Origin: Kazachstania africana CBS 2517
Taxonomy: Eukaryota; Ascomycota; Saccharomycetes; Saccharomycetales; Saccharomycetaceae
Direction: 5' to 3'
Length of the DNA: 64,000 bases
NCBI RefSeq assembly: GCF_000304475.1
Contig: NC_018944.1
Span: forward strand, 248,001-312,000
This document shows, piece by piece, positions 36,395 to 45,343 of the stretch. The translations under genes were made by a program, and so were the position numbers. Every line of letters starts with the position of its first letter. The first letter of the stretch is position 1. A model generated the notes under the pieces. The model saw nothing but the letters and a program-made list of their open reading frames with translations. It was not told the DNA's origin and did no database searches.

Positions 36395-39300
36395 TTATGT
36401 AATCTCGATCAATTTGAAATCGGGAGCAAAGTTCACATGTTCTGCAACAGGTACTACAGTCTCTACTTTGATATCTGGCATGTTTGGTTCAGGCCCTTCT
36501 TTTATTTTATCCAGAAACAATGAATCGGAGTGCCCTAATATGGTATGTAGTAAAATAATGGCTCCCGCCTTTGACATAACCAAACTGTTTTCCTTACAAT
36601 ATGTTGCTAGAACACAGTCGGGACAGCCATAATCGCAGGGGCATTCCTCAATTCTTTGTAAGCATGATACAAGAATGTCATCAATGTGCTCGAATATTTT
36701 AGTAGACAATCCTGAGCCATATTCTCCTCCTTTTGAATCATAAAATATAAGTCTAGCGGGACGTAACCTTTTCGTTTGCCTTTCAGCAAATTCTTTCTCT
36801 GGTGCTTTACATTCTGTATGAATCTCATCCGTTCCAGCGACAATAAATCTTGAGAATATACCCATAATACCATGTTGAGCAGCATGGATGGCACCCGCAA
36901 TATTTAATCTTTTGGATTCACATATATCCAAAGCCCTCTTTGGAATATCTATCCAGAGACCTTTCGAGGTGAATTTTATTGGGTCATTATGTGTTTCGAC
37001 TGCATCAATAATCCTTTTAAATTTATCTACCTTAAAATATCCGAAGACTATTATAGTTGTTTTTATCCTACCAAAATAGACAGGAACATCGCTAGATTTC
37101 AACGGACGTACCATTTCAATGAGTTCTGGATCAACATCAGTAAAATCTCTTTGACTTGTAACCCAATCAACATCGACTCTTTGCACAGTGGCATATTTCT
37201 CATCAGGATTGAATTCTTTCACAAGGTATGGATACCCCTGGTGGATGAATATAGCACCATCGTATAATGTAAAGCTTGTTCTAGATGTTTCAATCTCTTC
37301 TATAACTAAGTTTCTCCCATTCGTAATGTCAATGACAGCAAACTGATCCTCTTCAACACCTCTCAATGATACATGTTTCGCAGGCCACGGTAGAAACTTG
37401 TTGTTGGTATGAAAACCCTGATCGTCAGAATATAATCTCTGTTCACAAATACTTTTAAGATGCTCCTCGTCAAAATACTTGGAGTCCCTATCAAGCCTTA
37501 TGGGTAATTCAAATGCAGCACATTGTATATGACCCTCTAGAATCAATTGATTATCAAAATCAAGAACAAGATCTTGAAAGGTATCAGGATCATCCAAATT
37601 CAGCAATACCTCAGGGTGGGCTACATAATGTTGATCTACAGGTGAATCACTTGCCACAACTAAGGTCATGGAGTCATGGTTCCTTCTACCCGCTCTACCA
37701 CTTTGTTGATGAAAGTTAGCTACCGACAAGGGAAAACCACACATAAGAACAGTATCTAGTCCACCAATATCAATACCCAGTTCTAATGCGTTAGTTGATA
37801 TGACAGCTTTCAAATTACCGTGAAACATTTCACGCTCAATTTTACGCCTGTCAGAGGCAGAATAACCACCTCTGTAAGACATAACATCCACAAGCAAATC
37901 TGATCTATTCATCTCTTGTAATATGGACCGAACCTCTTTCATAAGTAATTCACATACTCTGCGAACGTAACAAAACGCAATGGTTCTTACATTTACTAGT
38001 ATAAGCTCTACTAAGATTTTTGCACTTTCTCTTATAAAATTTTCTCTTTTTCTCATGTGTTGGGACAGAGGTGGTGGATTCCAAATAACTAAATTCTTGT
38101 CTCCACGAGGTGAGCCATCTTCCGAAATTAATCGTACGTCTGTGATGCCAAAAATATCTTTCATATGTTTAACTGGATTCTTCAAAGTGGCAGAACATGA
38201 AATGAATCTTAATTCATTGTTTGCATAGTACTCCTTACAGACTCGTAAAAGCCGTCTCATTACCAGCGCAACATTTGAGCCAAACAACCCTTTGTAAATG
38301 TGTAATTCATCGACAACGACAATTTTCAAGTTGTATAAAAAGTGGGTCCAGTTCACATGATTAGGTAATATGCTCACATGGATCATATCTGGATTTGTGA
38401 ATATGACTCTTGCATTCTTTCTTATTGATTGTCTCTGGGATGGCTCGGTATCTCCATCATAAGTGTCCACTCGTAGATCGCGTAACTGAGGGATCTTTGA
38501 AATTATAGCTTCAAACGCTCTCTTTTGATCTTGAGCTAAAGCTTTCGTTGGGAAGATATACATAAATGTTGATTCAGGATCCTTTAATAGAATATCTATA
38601 GCTGAAAGTTGGTAAATCAATGATTTACCTGACGATGTTGATGTAGTAATAATGACATTCTCTCCATTATGAATTGCGTTGATGGCATCTGCCTGATGAT
38701 TGTAAAACCTGTGGTGCTCCAAAGCTGGATAAATTTCAAGCGCTAACTCAAAATCTAGATTTCCATATTGTGCTTCTCTTGCTGGGATTAAAAAATCTGA
38801 TTTGATTTGGTCATAATAAGAGTCCATTTTCTTAAGCCTTTGTATCATCGTATTTATAGTGGGTCTTGTCATCCCAGCCTGTTCATTAACCGTTATCACT
38901 TCATTTTTTGATTTAGCTGACATCATCTCTTCTATAGGATCCTCATAAGATCTTTCTGAAGGCACAAGCTTTTCTGCTAAGGCTGTTAATTCTTTGAAAG
39001 GATCTAGACTTTTCTTTTCTTGGCTTTTTATAAAGGATTCCAGCTTTTCATTGAAATGTTTAGCTCTCTTTGAAATCATTTTCTTCATTTCCTCAGGAGT
39101 GTATGTGGGTAGTCTTACCTGGTTGACTGCAGCGTCGGTTGAAGAAGTAGTCCAGGATCTTTTCATATTACCGTCAACAAATTCAAATATAAGGACTTGA
39201 GTAGACTTCGCATCATTAAACTGAGATTCCACATCTTCCAATTTGAATATATCACTCTCTTTCAATTGAAAGCCTCCATTTTTGAAATCATAGAACTTGG

Positions 39301-39583
39301 TCTCCGTATGAATTTGGTTTTCATCAATATACTTAAAAATACAGTCCCTAGGCATTATGGCAACTATTCTAGCAAGGTCCAATTTTGTAACTGGTCTTTT
39401 TAATGCAGCAGAGATCGGGTCTGTAATGGTCTTAAATGTGGGTATTACATGTTTTCTGCACATAAGAAATGTGTAAACTGTGTTTAACCTGAAAAAAAGG
39501 TGCTTTAAATCTGCAAATTCTGTAGTGTCGTCATTAGCAGCCTCGAGTTTAACCCTCTTATGATTAAACTTTTCGTCAGTCAT
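36395..39583 (-). CDS. HRQ1: RecQ4-family DNA helicase Hrq1
   Basis: A 1062-residue SF2 helicase (S. cerevisiae Hrq1: 1077). The helicase core has TTSTSSGKSLIYQ (Walker A, near residue 315), VVVDELHIYKG (DExH box, near 423), ISCSATLKNP, STNALELGIDIGG and QQSGRAGRR (motif VI). A C-terminal DUF1998-like region carries the cysteine cluster CPCDYGCPDCVLATYC (near 980). Hrq1 is a 3'-5' helicase involved in interstrand crosslink repair and telomere maintenance with Pif1. The N-terminal 280 residues are specific to the family. Strand and neighbours SRP101 and NSE3 fit YDR291W. Confidence 0.95.
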   Translation of the reverse strand: MTDEKFNHKRVKLEAANDDTTEFADLKHLFFRLNTVYTFLMCRKHVIPTFKTITDPISAALKRPVTKLDLARIVAIMPRDCIFKYIDENQIHTETKFYDFKNGGFQLKESDIFKLEDVESQFNDAKSTQVLIFEFVDGNMKRSWTTSSTDAAVNQVRLPTYTPEEMKKMISKRAKHFNEKLESFIKSQEKKSLDPFKELTALAEKLVPSERSYEDPIEEMMSAKSKNEVITVNEQAGMTRPTINTMIQRLKKMDSYYDQIKSDFLIPAREAQYGNLDFELALEIYPALEHHRFYNHQADAINAIHNGENVIITTSTSSGKSLIYQLSAIDILLKDPESTFMYIFPTKALAQDQKRAFEAIISKIPQLRDLRVDTYDGDTEPSQRQSIRKNARVIFTNPDMIHVSILPNHVNWTHFLYNLKIVVVDELHIYKGLFGSNVALVMRRLLRVCKEYYANNELRFISCSATLKNPVKHMKDIFGITDVRLISEDGSPRGDKNLVIWNPPPLSQHMRKRENFIRESAKILVELILVNVRTIAFCYVRRVCELLMKEVRSILQEMNRSDLLVDVMSYRGGYSASDRRKIEREMFHGNLKAVISTNALELGIDIGGLDTVLMCGFPLSVANFHQQSGRAGRRNHDSMTLVVASDSPVDQHYVAHPEVLLNLDDPDTFQDLVLDFDNQLILEGHIQCAAFELPIRLDRDSKYFDEEHLKSICEQRLYSDDQGFHTNNKFLPWPAKHVSLRGVEEDQFAVIDITNGRNLVIEEIETSRTSFTLYDGAIFIHQGYPYLVKEFNPDEKYATVQRVDVDWVTSQRDFTDVDPELIEMVRPLKSSDVPVYFGRIKTTIIVFGYFKVDKFKRIIDAVETHNDPIKFTSKGLWIDIPKRALDICESKRLNIAGAIHAAQHGIMGIFSRFIVAGTDEIHTECKAPEKEFAERQTKRLRPARLIFYDSKGGEYGSGLSTKIFEHIDDILVSCLQRIEECPCDYGCPDCVLATYCKENSLVMSKAGAIILLHTILGHSDSLFLDKIKEGPEPNMPDIKVETVVPVAEHVNFAPDFKLIEIT

Positions 39584-40174
39584 ACAGTAAGAGCCTTAAA
39601 CAATATATCAGTCAGTCGTTTTGCAGAATAATATTGGGTTTTATGATCGATGCCTTCCTTTACCTAACGCAATTTTTCAGAAAAATATAATTATAAAATA
39701 GTGCATTTATATACGTAATGACAGCTAAAAACATCACAGTTTGTTGCTTAATATGGCGGAAACAACATAAACAGTGCTGGTTATAAATTGAATAGTATTG
39801 ATTTTGTTTCGATGTTCAGCATCTTGGACGACTCAGTCGACTAGAATCATCAATCAGAAATGTTTGAAACGTCTTGAGTGTCTGATTGGTAATCCAAATC
39901 ATTTAGGCCAGCAAAATAGCTCCGGTAGTGTTATTCGAGGATATCACCACGTTATGTATATATGTATGTGTCTGTACGGCTACGCGTACAAAAGGCTTTT
40001 CCCCATTATGAACCTTCTGTAGAATATGCTGAAATAATACGATCTATACAACATCCTAATTGATAATCAATGACTTTACATGATAGTTTATAATAAATTT
40101 GTTTTATACAAAATGTGTTATATGTTAATTAGTGGCACCAGTGCTAATTTTCTTCTTATCCTGTAAGGAGAAAT
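39584..40174. other. Intergenic: HRQ1 promoter and NCP1 3' side
   Basis: 591 bases without a supported gene. The frame open at 39798-40022 has no initiating ATG. One ACGCGT (39982-39987) is present, about 400 bases from the HRQ1 start. The right end is AT-rich, as expected of the NCP1 3' UTR. In S. cerevisiae SRB2 is next to NCP1; I see no Srb2-like sequence here. Confidence 0.5.
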
Positions 40175-42244
40175 TTACCATACATCTTCTTGATATTTAC
40201 CTGCAAGTTTCATATTCTTGATAATTTCACTAGCTGTGGGTTCTGACACATTTCTAAATTCGACGAGGATTTCTGCAATCGTCTTTTGGACATCCTTAGC
40301 CATTCTGGAAGCATCTCCACAAACATATACGTGGGCACCCTTGTCTAGCAAATCATATATATCTTTCTTACGTTCTTGCATCTTATGTTGTACGTATATT
40401 TTCTCCTTTTGGGTTCTCGAAAATGCCACAACCATTTCAAAAGATCCATCCAATTTTTGACTGTATTCAGGCCATTCGTTTTCGTATAGAAAATCTGTTT
40501 CATCTCTTGAACCATAAAATAGCATCATTTTACCTGAGGTTGGCTGACCAGATTCCATCAAATGAACACGTTCCCTAACAAAACCACGGAATGGAGCCAC
40601 ACCAGTACCAGGACCAATCATTATGACTGGAACGGACAAATCATTTGGTAATTTGAAGGCAGAATGGCGGACATGAATAGGTAATTTATAGTCGGCAAAA
40701 AGGTTACGTGGGCCATTTAGATCATAAGTAACAGGAAGAAGTTTTGTATTTTGTGATGACTTTGCCATTTGAATGTTTCTTAGAAGGTTGGTCGTGACAC
40801 CAACAGTTGGAGAGCCAGTTAAAGGATTAGATGTGTTTTCAACGATGGAAGTTACATGGACGACAGTTGGTTCGGATTTAGATGATGATGAGATGGAATA
40901 ATAACGTGGCTGTAAATGTGGAATGGTTTCTAGTAAGAATTCCCATGGGACTTCTGTCCATGGCTTACCTTGTGACAAATAGTATAGTGCATCAGCTAAA
41001 TTGAAATTTTTCGATGTAATCTCTTTGTGGAATGCGTCCTTATCCTTTGCTAGTTTTGCAACGTATTCTTTAATTTCCTTTGGAGCAAATTCAGCTAAGA
41101 GTGAAAAACTTTGTCTTGAGATTGGACCAGTAATTTCAATATAATGTTTCACAGCGGCACCAATGGTGGTAGGACATGGGAATGGTAAGTCAATGGTAGA
41201 ATCATGTGGCTTAAGATTAAATACAGTATCAGGTAGCAAATTGAAGACAGACAAAAACTGGTCAACTTTTTCAACTGCATTAGATGGCCATATGGCTAAA
41301 TGATCACCAGTAGTGTAAGTCATATCAGAGTCAGAAATATCGAATTCAGTATGAATACAGTTACGATCTAGACTTTTGAATAATTCATGTGATTTTACAA
41401 TTGGAGAAATATAAGGATGCGAAGGGTCGAATGGACCCATTTGTTGCCCGTCCGAATTGTATGATAACTTGTTAGCCGGCAAATACTTTATGGAAGGTTC
41501 ACCGAGAGATGTGCCGTTGTCGACGCTATTCAATTTAGTTAACTCAAAAGAGGCTTTGAAACCAGAATCCTGTTCGTCCAAATTTAAGTAATTTTTCAAT
41601 TCATCAAAAATCTCTTCTTTCCAAGTCAAGTAATCTTCATCAGTAGAGTCCTTACCGTCATCAGCTTCTCCCATTCTACCGATTAAAGTAGCACCTGCTG
41701 CAGTTAAACCCTTTAAGGCCTTTTCAGCTGCACCATTGAAAAATTCGTAAGTGCTGTTACCAAAACCAAATAGAGTGAATTTAACATTATTTAAAGTATC
41801 ATCGGATGCTGAGTTTAAGAATTCTTCAAAATTGACTGCACCGTCTGGGAAATCGCCTTCACCATAAGTTGAAAAGAAAAGTGAGACAAGGACGTTATCA
41901 GGTAACTCGTTCAATGTATCGAAGTCGTAATTTTCTACATCGACACACATTACATTTAGACCAAATTTTGCAGCTAACTCTTTACTAAATTTCCTGGCAT
42001 AATCCTCGGTGGTACCAGTTTGTGAACCGTAGAGAACCAAGTAATTCTTGTCGTTTTCCTCTAATACAGCAGCAATGTCACGGGATGAAGAATGGATTGT
42101 TACTGACGAATCGTCAAAAGACAGGAATGATTTGATCTTATCGAAGCATTTATAAGTCACCACAGCAATGATTACCGCAAAAAGGACCGCCAGATCAGCA
42201 GGATTCATGAACATCTCATTCGCATCACCCTTTGGATTATCCAT
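40175..42244 (-). CDS. NCP1: NADPH-cytochrome P450 reductase
   Basis: A 689-residue diflavin reductase (S. cerevisiae Ncp1: 691) that passes electrons from NADPH to ER P450s such as Erg11 and Erg5. An N-terminal membrane anchor is at about residues 16-35 (ADLAVLFAVIIAVVTYKCF). The FMN domain has LYGSQTGTTEDYARKFSKEL and FFSTYGEGDFPDGA. The FAD domain has PRYYSISSSS. The NADPH domain has IGPGTGVAPFRGFVRER, LFYGSRDETDFLY and YVCGDASRMAKDV, and the chain ends in VW, with the terminal Trp that shields FAD. S. cerevisiae NCP1 is on chromosome VIII (YHR042W), the sister of this region. Confidence 0.97.
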   Translation of the reverse strand: MDNPKGDANEMFMNPADLAVLFAVIIAVVTYKCFDKIKSFLSFDDSSVTIHSSSRDIAAVLEENDKNYLVLYGSQTGTTEDYARKFSKELAAKFGLNVMCVDVENYDFDTLNELPDNVLVSLFFSTYGEGDFPDGAVNFEEFLNSASDDTLNNVKFTLFGFGNSTYEFFNGAAEKALKGLTAAGATLIGRMGEADDGKDSTDEDYLTWKEEIFDELKNYLNLDEQDSGFKASFELTKLNSVDNGTSLGEPSIKYLPANKLSYNSDGQQMGPFDPSHPYISPIVKSHELFKSLDRNCIHTEFDISDSDMTYTTGDHLAIWPSNAVEKVDQFLSVFNLLPDTVFNLKPHDSTIDLPFPCPTTIGAAVKHYIEITGPISRQSFSLLAEFAPKEIKEYVAKLAKDKDAFHKEITSKNFNLADALYYLSQGKPWTEVPWEFLLETIPHLQPRYYSISSSSKSEPTVVHVTSIVENTSNPLTGSPTVGVTTNLLRNIQMAKSSQNTKLLPVTYDLNGPRNLFADYKLPIHVRHSAFKLPNDLSVPVIMIGPGTGVAPFRGFVRERVHLMESGQPTSGKMMLFYGSRDETDFLYENEWPEYSQKLDGSFEMVVAFSRTQKEKIYVQHKMQERKKDIYDLLDKGAHVYVCGDASRMAKDVQKTIAEILVEFRNVSEPTASEIIKNMKLAGKYQEDVW

Positions 42245-42340
42245 ACTGTCTTTTAATTAAATATCGAAAATAAAGAGAAATAGGAAAAAACACTGATCGA
42301 GAAGGAAACAATCGTAAACCGATCACTTATCCGTTTATAT

Positions 42341-42727
42341 ATGATGGCACACTGGACTCTAACGGAACCAAATATGAGGGTAAACCCAATATATTCATTC
42401 ACTATTTCGGAATTATCCAAATTACTTCAGAGAGAATCGTTAGGCACGTGCTTTTCTTCACTAAACGATGGTAGGAAAAAAAATTTCAGAGCCTCGATCG
42501 AAGAAAACGGCGCAGCAACCCTCGAGAAATTTGTCACCGGCAGGCAATTCAGAAAGACGATCACTTTTGCAGGTATTGCGACAAACGAAGGAGGAATGAT
42601 TAAACGATGGATAGGTTTATCGGCCAATCAGCAATGCGGTAGCAGTTCTGTCAGAAGAAGAGGTCACTTCGAGGAAACTTCAATTAGGCATAAGCATCAC
42701 CCACGATCTTCCGTATATCATGTTTGA
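42341..42727 (+). CDS. Orphan reading frame of 128 codons between NCP1 and NSE3 (doubtful gene)
   Basis: An ATG-ATG-started frame of 128 codons fills most of the NCP1-NSE3 gap; its last 44 bases are antisense to the end of NSE3. I do not recognise the product. It is basic, with no signal peptide, no membrane helix and no known motif. The region looks richer in G and C than other gaps in this window, which is why the frame stays open. It starts 97 bases from the NCP1 ATG on the opposite strand, so it lies within the NCP1 promoter. It may be a chance frame, a young gene, or a decayed gene. Confidence 0.25.
   Translation: MMAHWTLTEPNMRVNPIYSFTISELSKLLQRESLGTCFSSLNDGRKKNFRASIEENGAATLEKFVTGRQFRKTITFAGIATNEGGMIKRWIGLSANQQCGSSSVRRRGHFEETSIRHKHHPRSSVYHV
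42445..42450. promoter_or_regulatory. CACGTG E-box upstream of NCP1
   Basis: CACGTG within GGCACGTGC, 201 bases before the NCP1 start. It is the same extended core seen upstream of PST2. Cbf1, Pho4 and Tye7 are candidate binders. Confidence 0.35.
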
Positions 42728-43577
42728 TGGTATCGTCATATGCGACGCCCATCACTTCTCTCACCAGTTGCACCAGCGAGCTCTGATCAAACTCTGCTTG
42801 TGTTCTTCTTCCAATACGGTAAAGAACAACGTCACCTACAACGTCGGACTTCTCCTCCAATTTAACGATGTATTGACGTCTCTCTAATGTTTTTAGAAGA
42901 TCGTCTATGGTCAATTGCACGATGGGAATGGCTGTACCGTCAGTGGGGATACCAAATTTCTCCATTTGCTTCAGTAGGTCTTGATGTAGAATATGGTTAC
43001 TGGAAAAGAGAATTATGCAAAGAATTACACTAAGAATACCGTTATATGCTAGGTCCTGGTCCACGTTAAGTTTGCTGGCAAAAGTGTTTACACTCTCTGC
43101 ACCCATGTCATCGCCAGTGTATTCTCCATTTTGTATCAAATCTTCGTAGGTTCTAACACTCTGCAATATTTTAAGCTCGTCAAAATTACGTAAAAAGGGC
43201 AAGTTGTTCAACACAAGAAATTGACTAGCCTTGTGATCAGGAATCTCTTCAGTTGCGTTAATTGTAGTGGCAGATGTTTGGGAGGTGACTGGTCGATTTC
43301 TCAATCCCTTCAATTCATAACCATAGACATCGAATAGTATGTTGTTGATAGCCGTAAACATGTCGTCGAAACGTATACGCGTGGCATTCTCTTGTTGAGA
43401 AGCATTTTTAACTACGTCCATCAGTTTGGCTCTAGATAAAATCGTATTTTGGGACTCAACTTGAGACATGATAAATCTTACAACCTTACGAGCAACAACA
43501 TCCAGTTTATCGTTAGATTGAGTGCTTAAAGTACCTTCTGGGACGTAATTTTCATTGTCACTCATCGTTGGGTTCAT
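42684..43577 (-). CDS. NSE3: Smc5/6 complex subunit Nse3 (MAGE domain)
   Basis: A 297-residue protein (S. cerevisiae Nse3: 303). The MAGE winged-helix domain spans most of the chain: VARKVVRFIMSQVESQNTIL at the start, then NILFDVYGYELKGL, YNGILSVILCIILFSSNHIL and YIVKLEEKSDVVGDVVLYRI, with RRTQAEFDQSSLVQLVREVM near the end. Nse3 forms the Nse1-Nse3-Nse4 module of the Smc5/6 complex used in DNA repair. The start MNPTMSDNENYV has a second ATG four codons in. Neighbour INM2 on the same strand is as in S. cerevisiae (YDR287W-YDR288W). Confidence 0.88.
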   Translation of the reverse strand: MNPTMSDNENYVPEGTLSTQSNDKLDVVARKVVRFIMSQVESQNTILSRAKLMDVVKNASQQENATRIRFDDMFTAINNILFDVYGYELKGLRNRPVTSQTSATTINATEEIPDHKASQFLVLNNLPFLRNFDELKILQSVRTYEDLIQNGEYTGDDMGAESVNTFASKLNVDQDLAYNGILSVILCIILFSSNHILHQDLLKQMEKFGIPTDGTAIPIVQLTIDDLLKTLERRQYIVKLEEKSDVVGDVVLYRIGRRTQAEFDQSSLVQLVREVMGVAYDDTIKHDIRKIVGDAYA

Positions 43578-43750
43578 ATAAGTCTCTGACTATGTGTTGC
43601 TATTCGCGTCAAAATGAGGCAGTCTAGCTCATCTAATGTCAAAAACGCTTTTTTTTTTCATGTTCCTGTTAAATACTATATGCGCATAGAGTTTTGATAT
43701 TGATACTTAAATTAAAAAAGTTATATAAAGTTACTTTTCATATATGGTAT

Positions 43751-44611
43751 TCAATACTTCAATTCTGCAGGGACTTGGTTCCAGAATTCTTGCACGAACT
43801 TTTTTTGTTCATCTTCGCTACTTCCGCCTCTAATGGCAAAATAACACCTTCTATCTAGTGGAATCTCCCATTCATTTACATTACCACCAACTACCATTCC
43901 TCCTGTCTCTTTAAGAATGCACCAGCCTGCACACACATCCCATGCATAGCAGCCGCCTTCCCAGTATGCATCATATGTTCCTAATGCAGTATAGCACATA
44001 TTCATTGCCGCACTTCCCAAGCTTCTAAAGCCATGGGCAAAACCCTTTTGAGCATCCAGAAGGTTCTTCAAAGTACTCATTTTAACTTCAAAATTAGATC
44101 CTTGTCTTTCTGCACCGCCTTCGAATCCAATAACTGACTGTTGTAATTTCAATGGTCTTTCGGCTATAACAATTTTAGTGTCATTTAAGAAAGCACCATT
44201 CCCTTTGGAACCATGGAATAATTGGCCGAGGTGAGGGTTATATACGGCACCCACCACAGCTTCTTGATTTATGGAAAGGCCAATTGAACAGCAACTAAAG
44301 GGGAAGTCATGAATGAAGTTTGTAGTGCCATCAATTGGATCAACTATAAAGGTTGGCTCATCAGAAATTTTTGTGACGCCAGGTTGATACGATTCCTCAC
44401 CAATGAATTTGAAATCTGGATATAAGGCTCCCAATTTTTCCTTGATTAATACTTCTATTTGTTTATCGGTCTCTGTAACTAAATCGACGGCATTGGACTT
44501 ATTGACATATTTCGACTTTTCATGCGCTTTAGTCTTGATGATGGGACCAACTTCATTTTTTAGAAGACCCACAATCGCATTTTCTATCTGTTTTAATTGT
44601 TCTTGATTCAT
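43751..44611 (-). CDS. INM2: Inositol monophosphatase
   Basis: A 286-residue Mg-dependent phosphatase that frees myo-inositol from inositol 1-phosphate. The metal and substrate motifs are VDLVTETDKQ, FIGEES, VDPIDGTTNFIHDFPFSC and GGCYAWDVCAGWCILKETGG. The start is set at the ATG giving MNQEQLKQIENAIV, which aligns with Inm1/Inm2. The frame is open upstream with in-frame ATGs at 44749 and 44662 that would add 46 or 17 residues. Position between NSE3 and the YDR286C homologue points to INM2 rather than its ohnolog INM1. Confidence 0.94.
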   Translation of the reverse strand: MNQEQLKQIENAIVGLLKNEVGPIIKTKAHEKSKYVNKSNAVDLVTETDKQIEVLIKEKLGALYPDFKFIGEESYQPGVTKISDEPTFIVDPIDGTTNFIHDFPFSCCSIGLSINQEAVVGAVYNPHLGQLFHGSKGNGAFLNDTKIVIAERPLKLQQSVIGFEGGAERQGSNFEVKMSTLKNLLDAQKGFAHGFRSLGSAAMNMCYTALGTYDAYWEGGCYAWDVCAGWCILKETGGMVVGGNVNEWEIPLDRRCYFAIRGGSSEDEQKKFVQEFWNQVPAELKY

Positions 44612-44936
44612 GATATTACTTACTTGCTTGCAGCTTGGCTCAAGAGTACGTAATGAATCCATGTTGTCTTTTCCATAAAATCCTCCCTGATTTATATATC
44701 TCGATGCCTCGGAGCTGTGTGCTCCAGCAGTTGTTTCTATTTTTTTCAATCACTTTTCTGCATTAAACTATGATATCCCACAAATAATCAAGTTGATCTG
44801 CTGTTTTTTTGAAACAAGTCTGATTAATTGGTAAGGACTATTCAGGCCAGTGATCTGTGGCATTTATTAAAGGCCCTCTGTTGTCCGAAGCTTTTTTTAA
44901 AGTTCTTAAAGTTTTAAGGAGTAGCTTAGCATAATC
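44612..44936. other. Divergent promoter INM2 / YDR286C-like
   Basis: 325 bases between divergent starts. The INM2 side stays open in the INM2 frame for 46 codons. I see no inositol-responsive UASINO element (CATGTGAAAT) here. Confidence 0.5.
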
Positions 44937-45296
44937 ATGCAAAGAGCGGTACTCCGATGTCCTACATTGGCAAGACGTACTTTCACGACTAAATCTAAGC
45001 TACTGAATTATGCAAACCTCAAACTAACATTCTTCCATAAGCCGAACTGTGGGTTATGTGATGTAGCAAAAGAAGTTATCGATGACGTACTGAGTAGTAC
45101 GGAGTTCAAAAATGAAAAAATAGTTGTCTTTGGTGTCAATATCAATGATGCAAAAAACAATAAGTGGTGGAAGATGTACTGCTTTGACATTCCCGTTTTG
45201 CATCTGGAAGACACAACAAATGCAAAACCTTTAGTTGTAATCGAACATTTTTTCAGAGAAGACGATCTAGCTGAAAAGATAAGATTATTCAAATGA
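44937..45296 (+). CDS. YDR286C: Glutaredoxin-like mitochondrial protein (YDR286C family)
   Basis: A 119-residue protein with a basic, Arg/Thr-rich N-terminus (MQRAVLRCPTLARRTFTTKS), a likely mitochondrial presequence. A thioredoxin fold of the glutaredoxin-like DUF836 type follows: LTFFHKPNCGLCDVAKEVID holds the C38-G-L-C41 redox motif, and FDIPVLHLED holds the cis-Pro. The family is poorly characterised; a thiol-disulfide role is inferred from the motif only. Position between INM2 and ZIP1 matches YDR286C. Confidence 0.85.
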   Translation: MQRAVLRCPTLARRTFTTKSKLLNYANLKLTFFHKPNCGLCDVAKEVIDDVLSSTEFKNEKIVVFGVNINDAKNNKWWKMYCFDIPVLHLEDTTNAKPLVVIEHFFREDDLAEKIRLFK

Positions 45297-45343
45297 TAAA
45301 TATTATGTATATAGCAAGCTTCTCAAAAAAACAGAAGCCATCT

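Noticed and set aside
39798..40022. Open frame of 74 codons between HRQ1 and NCP1, possible SRB2 relic
   Set aside because: It has no ATG start and no resemblance to Srb2 that I can see.
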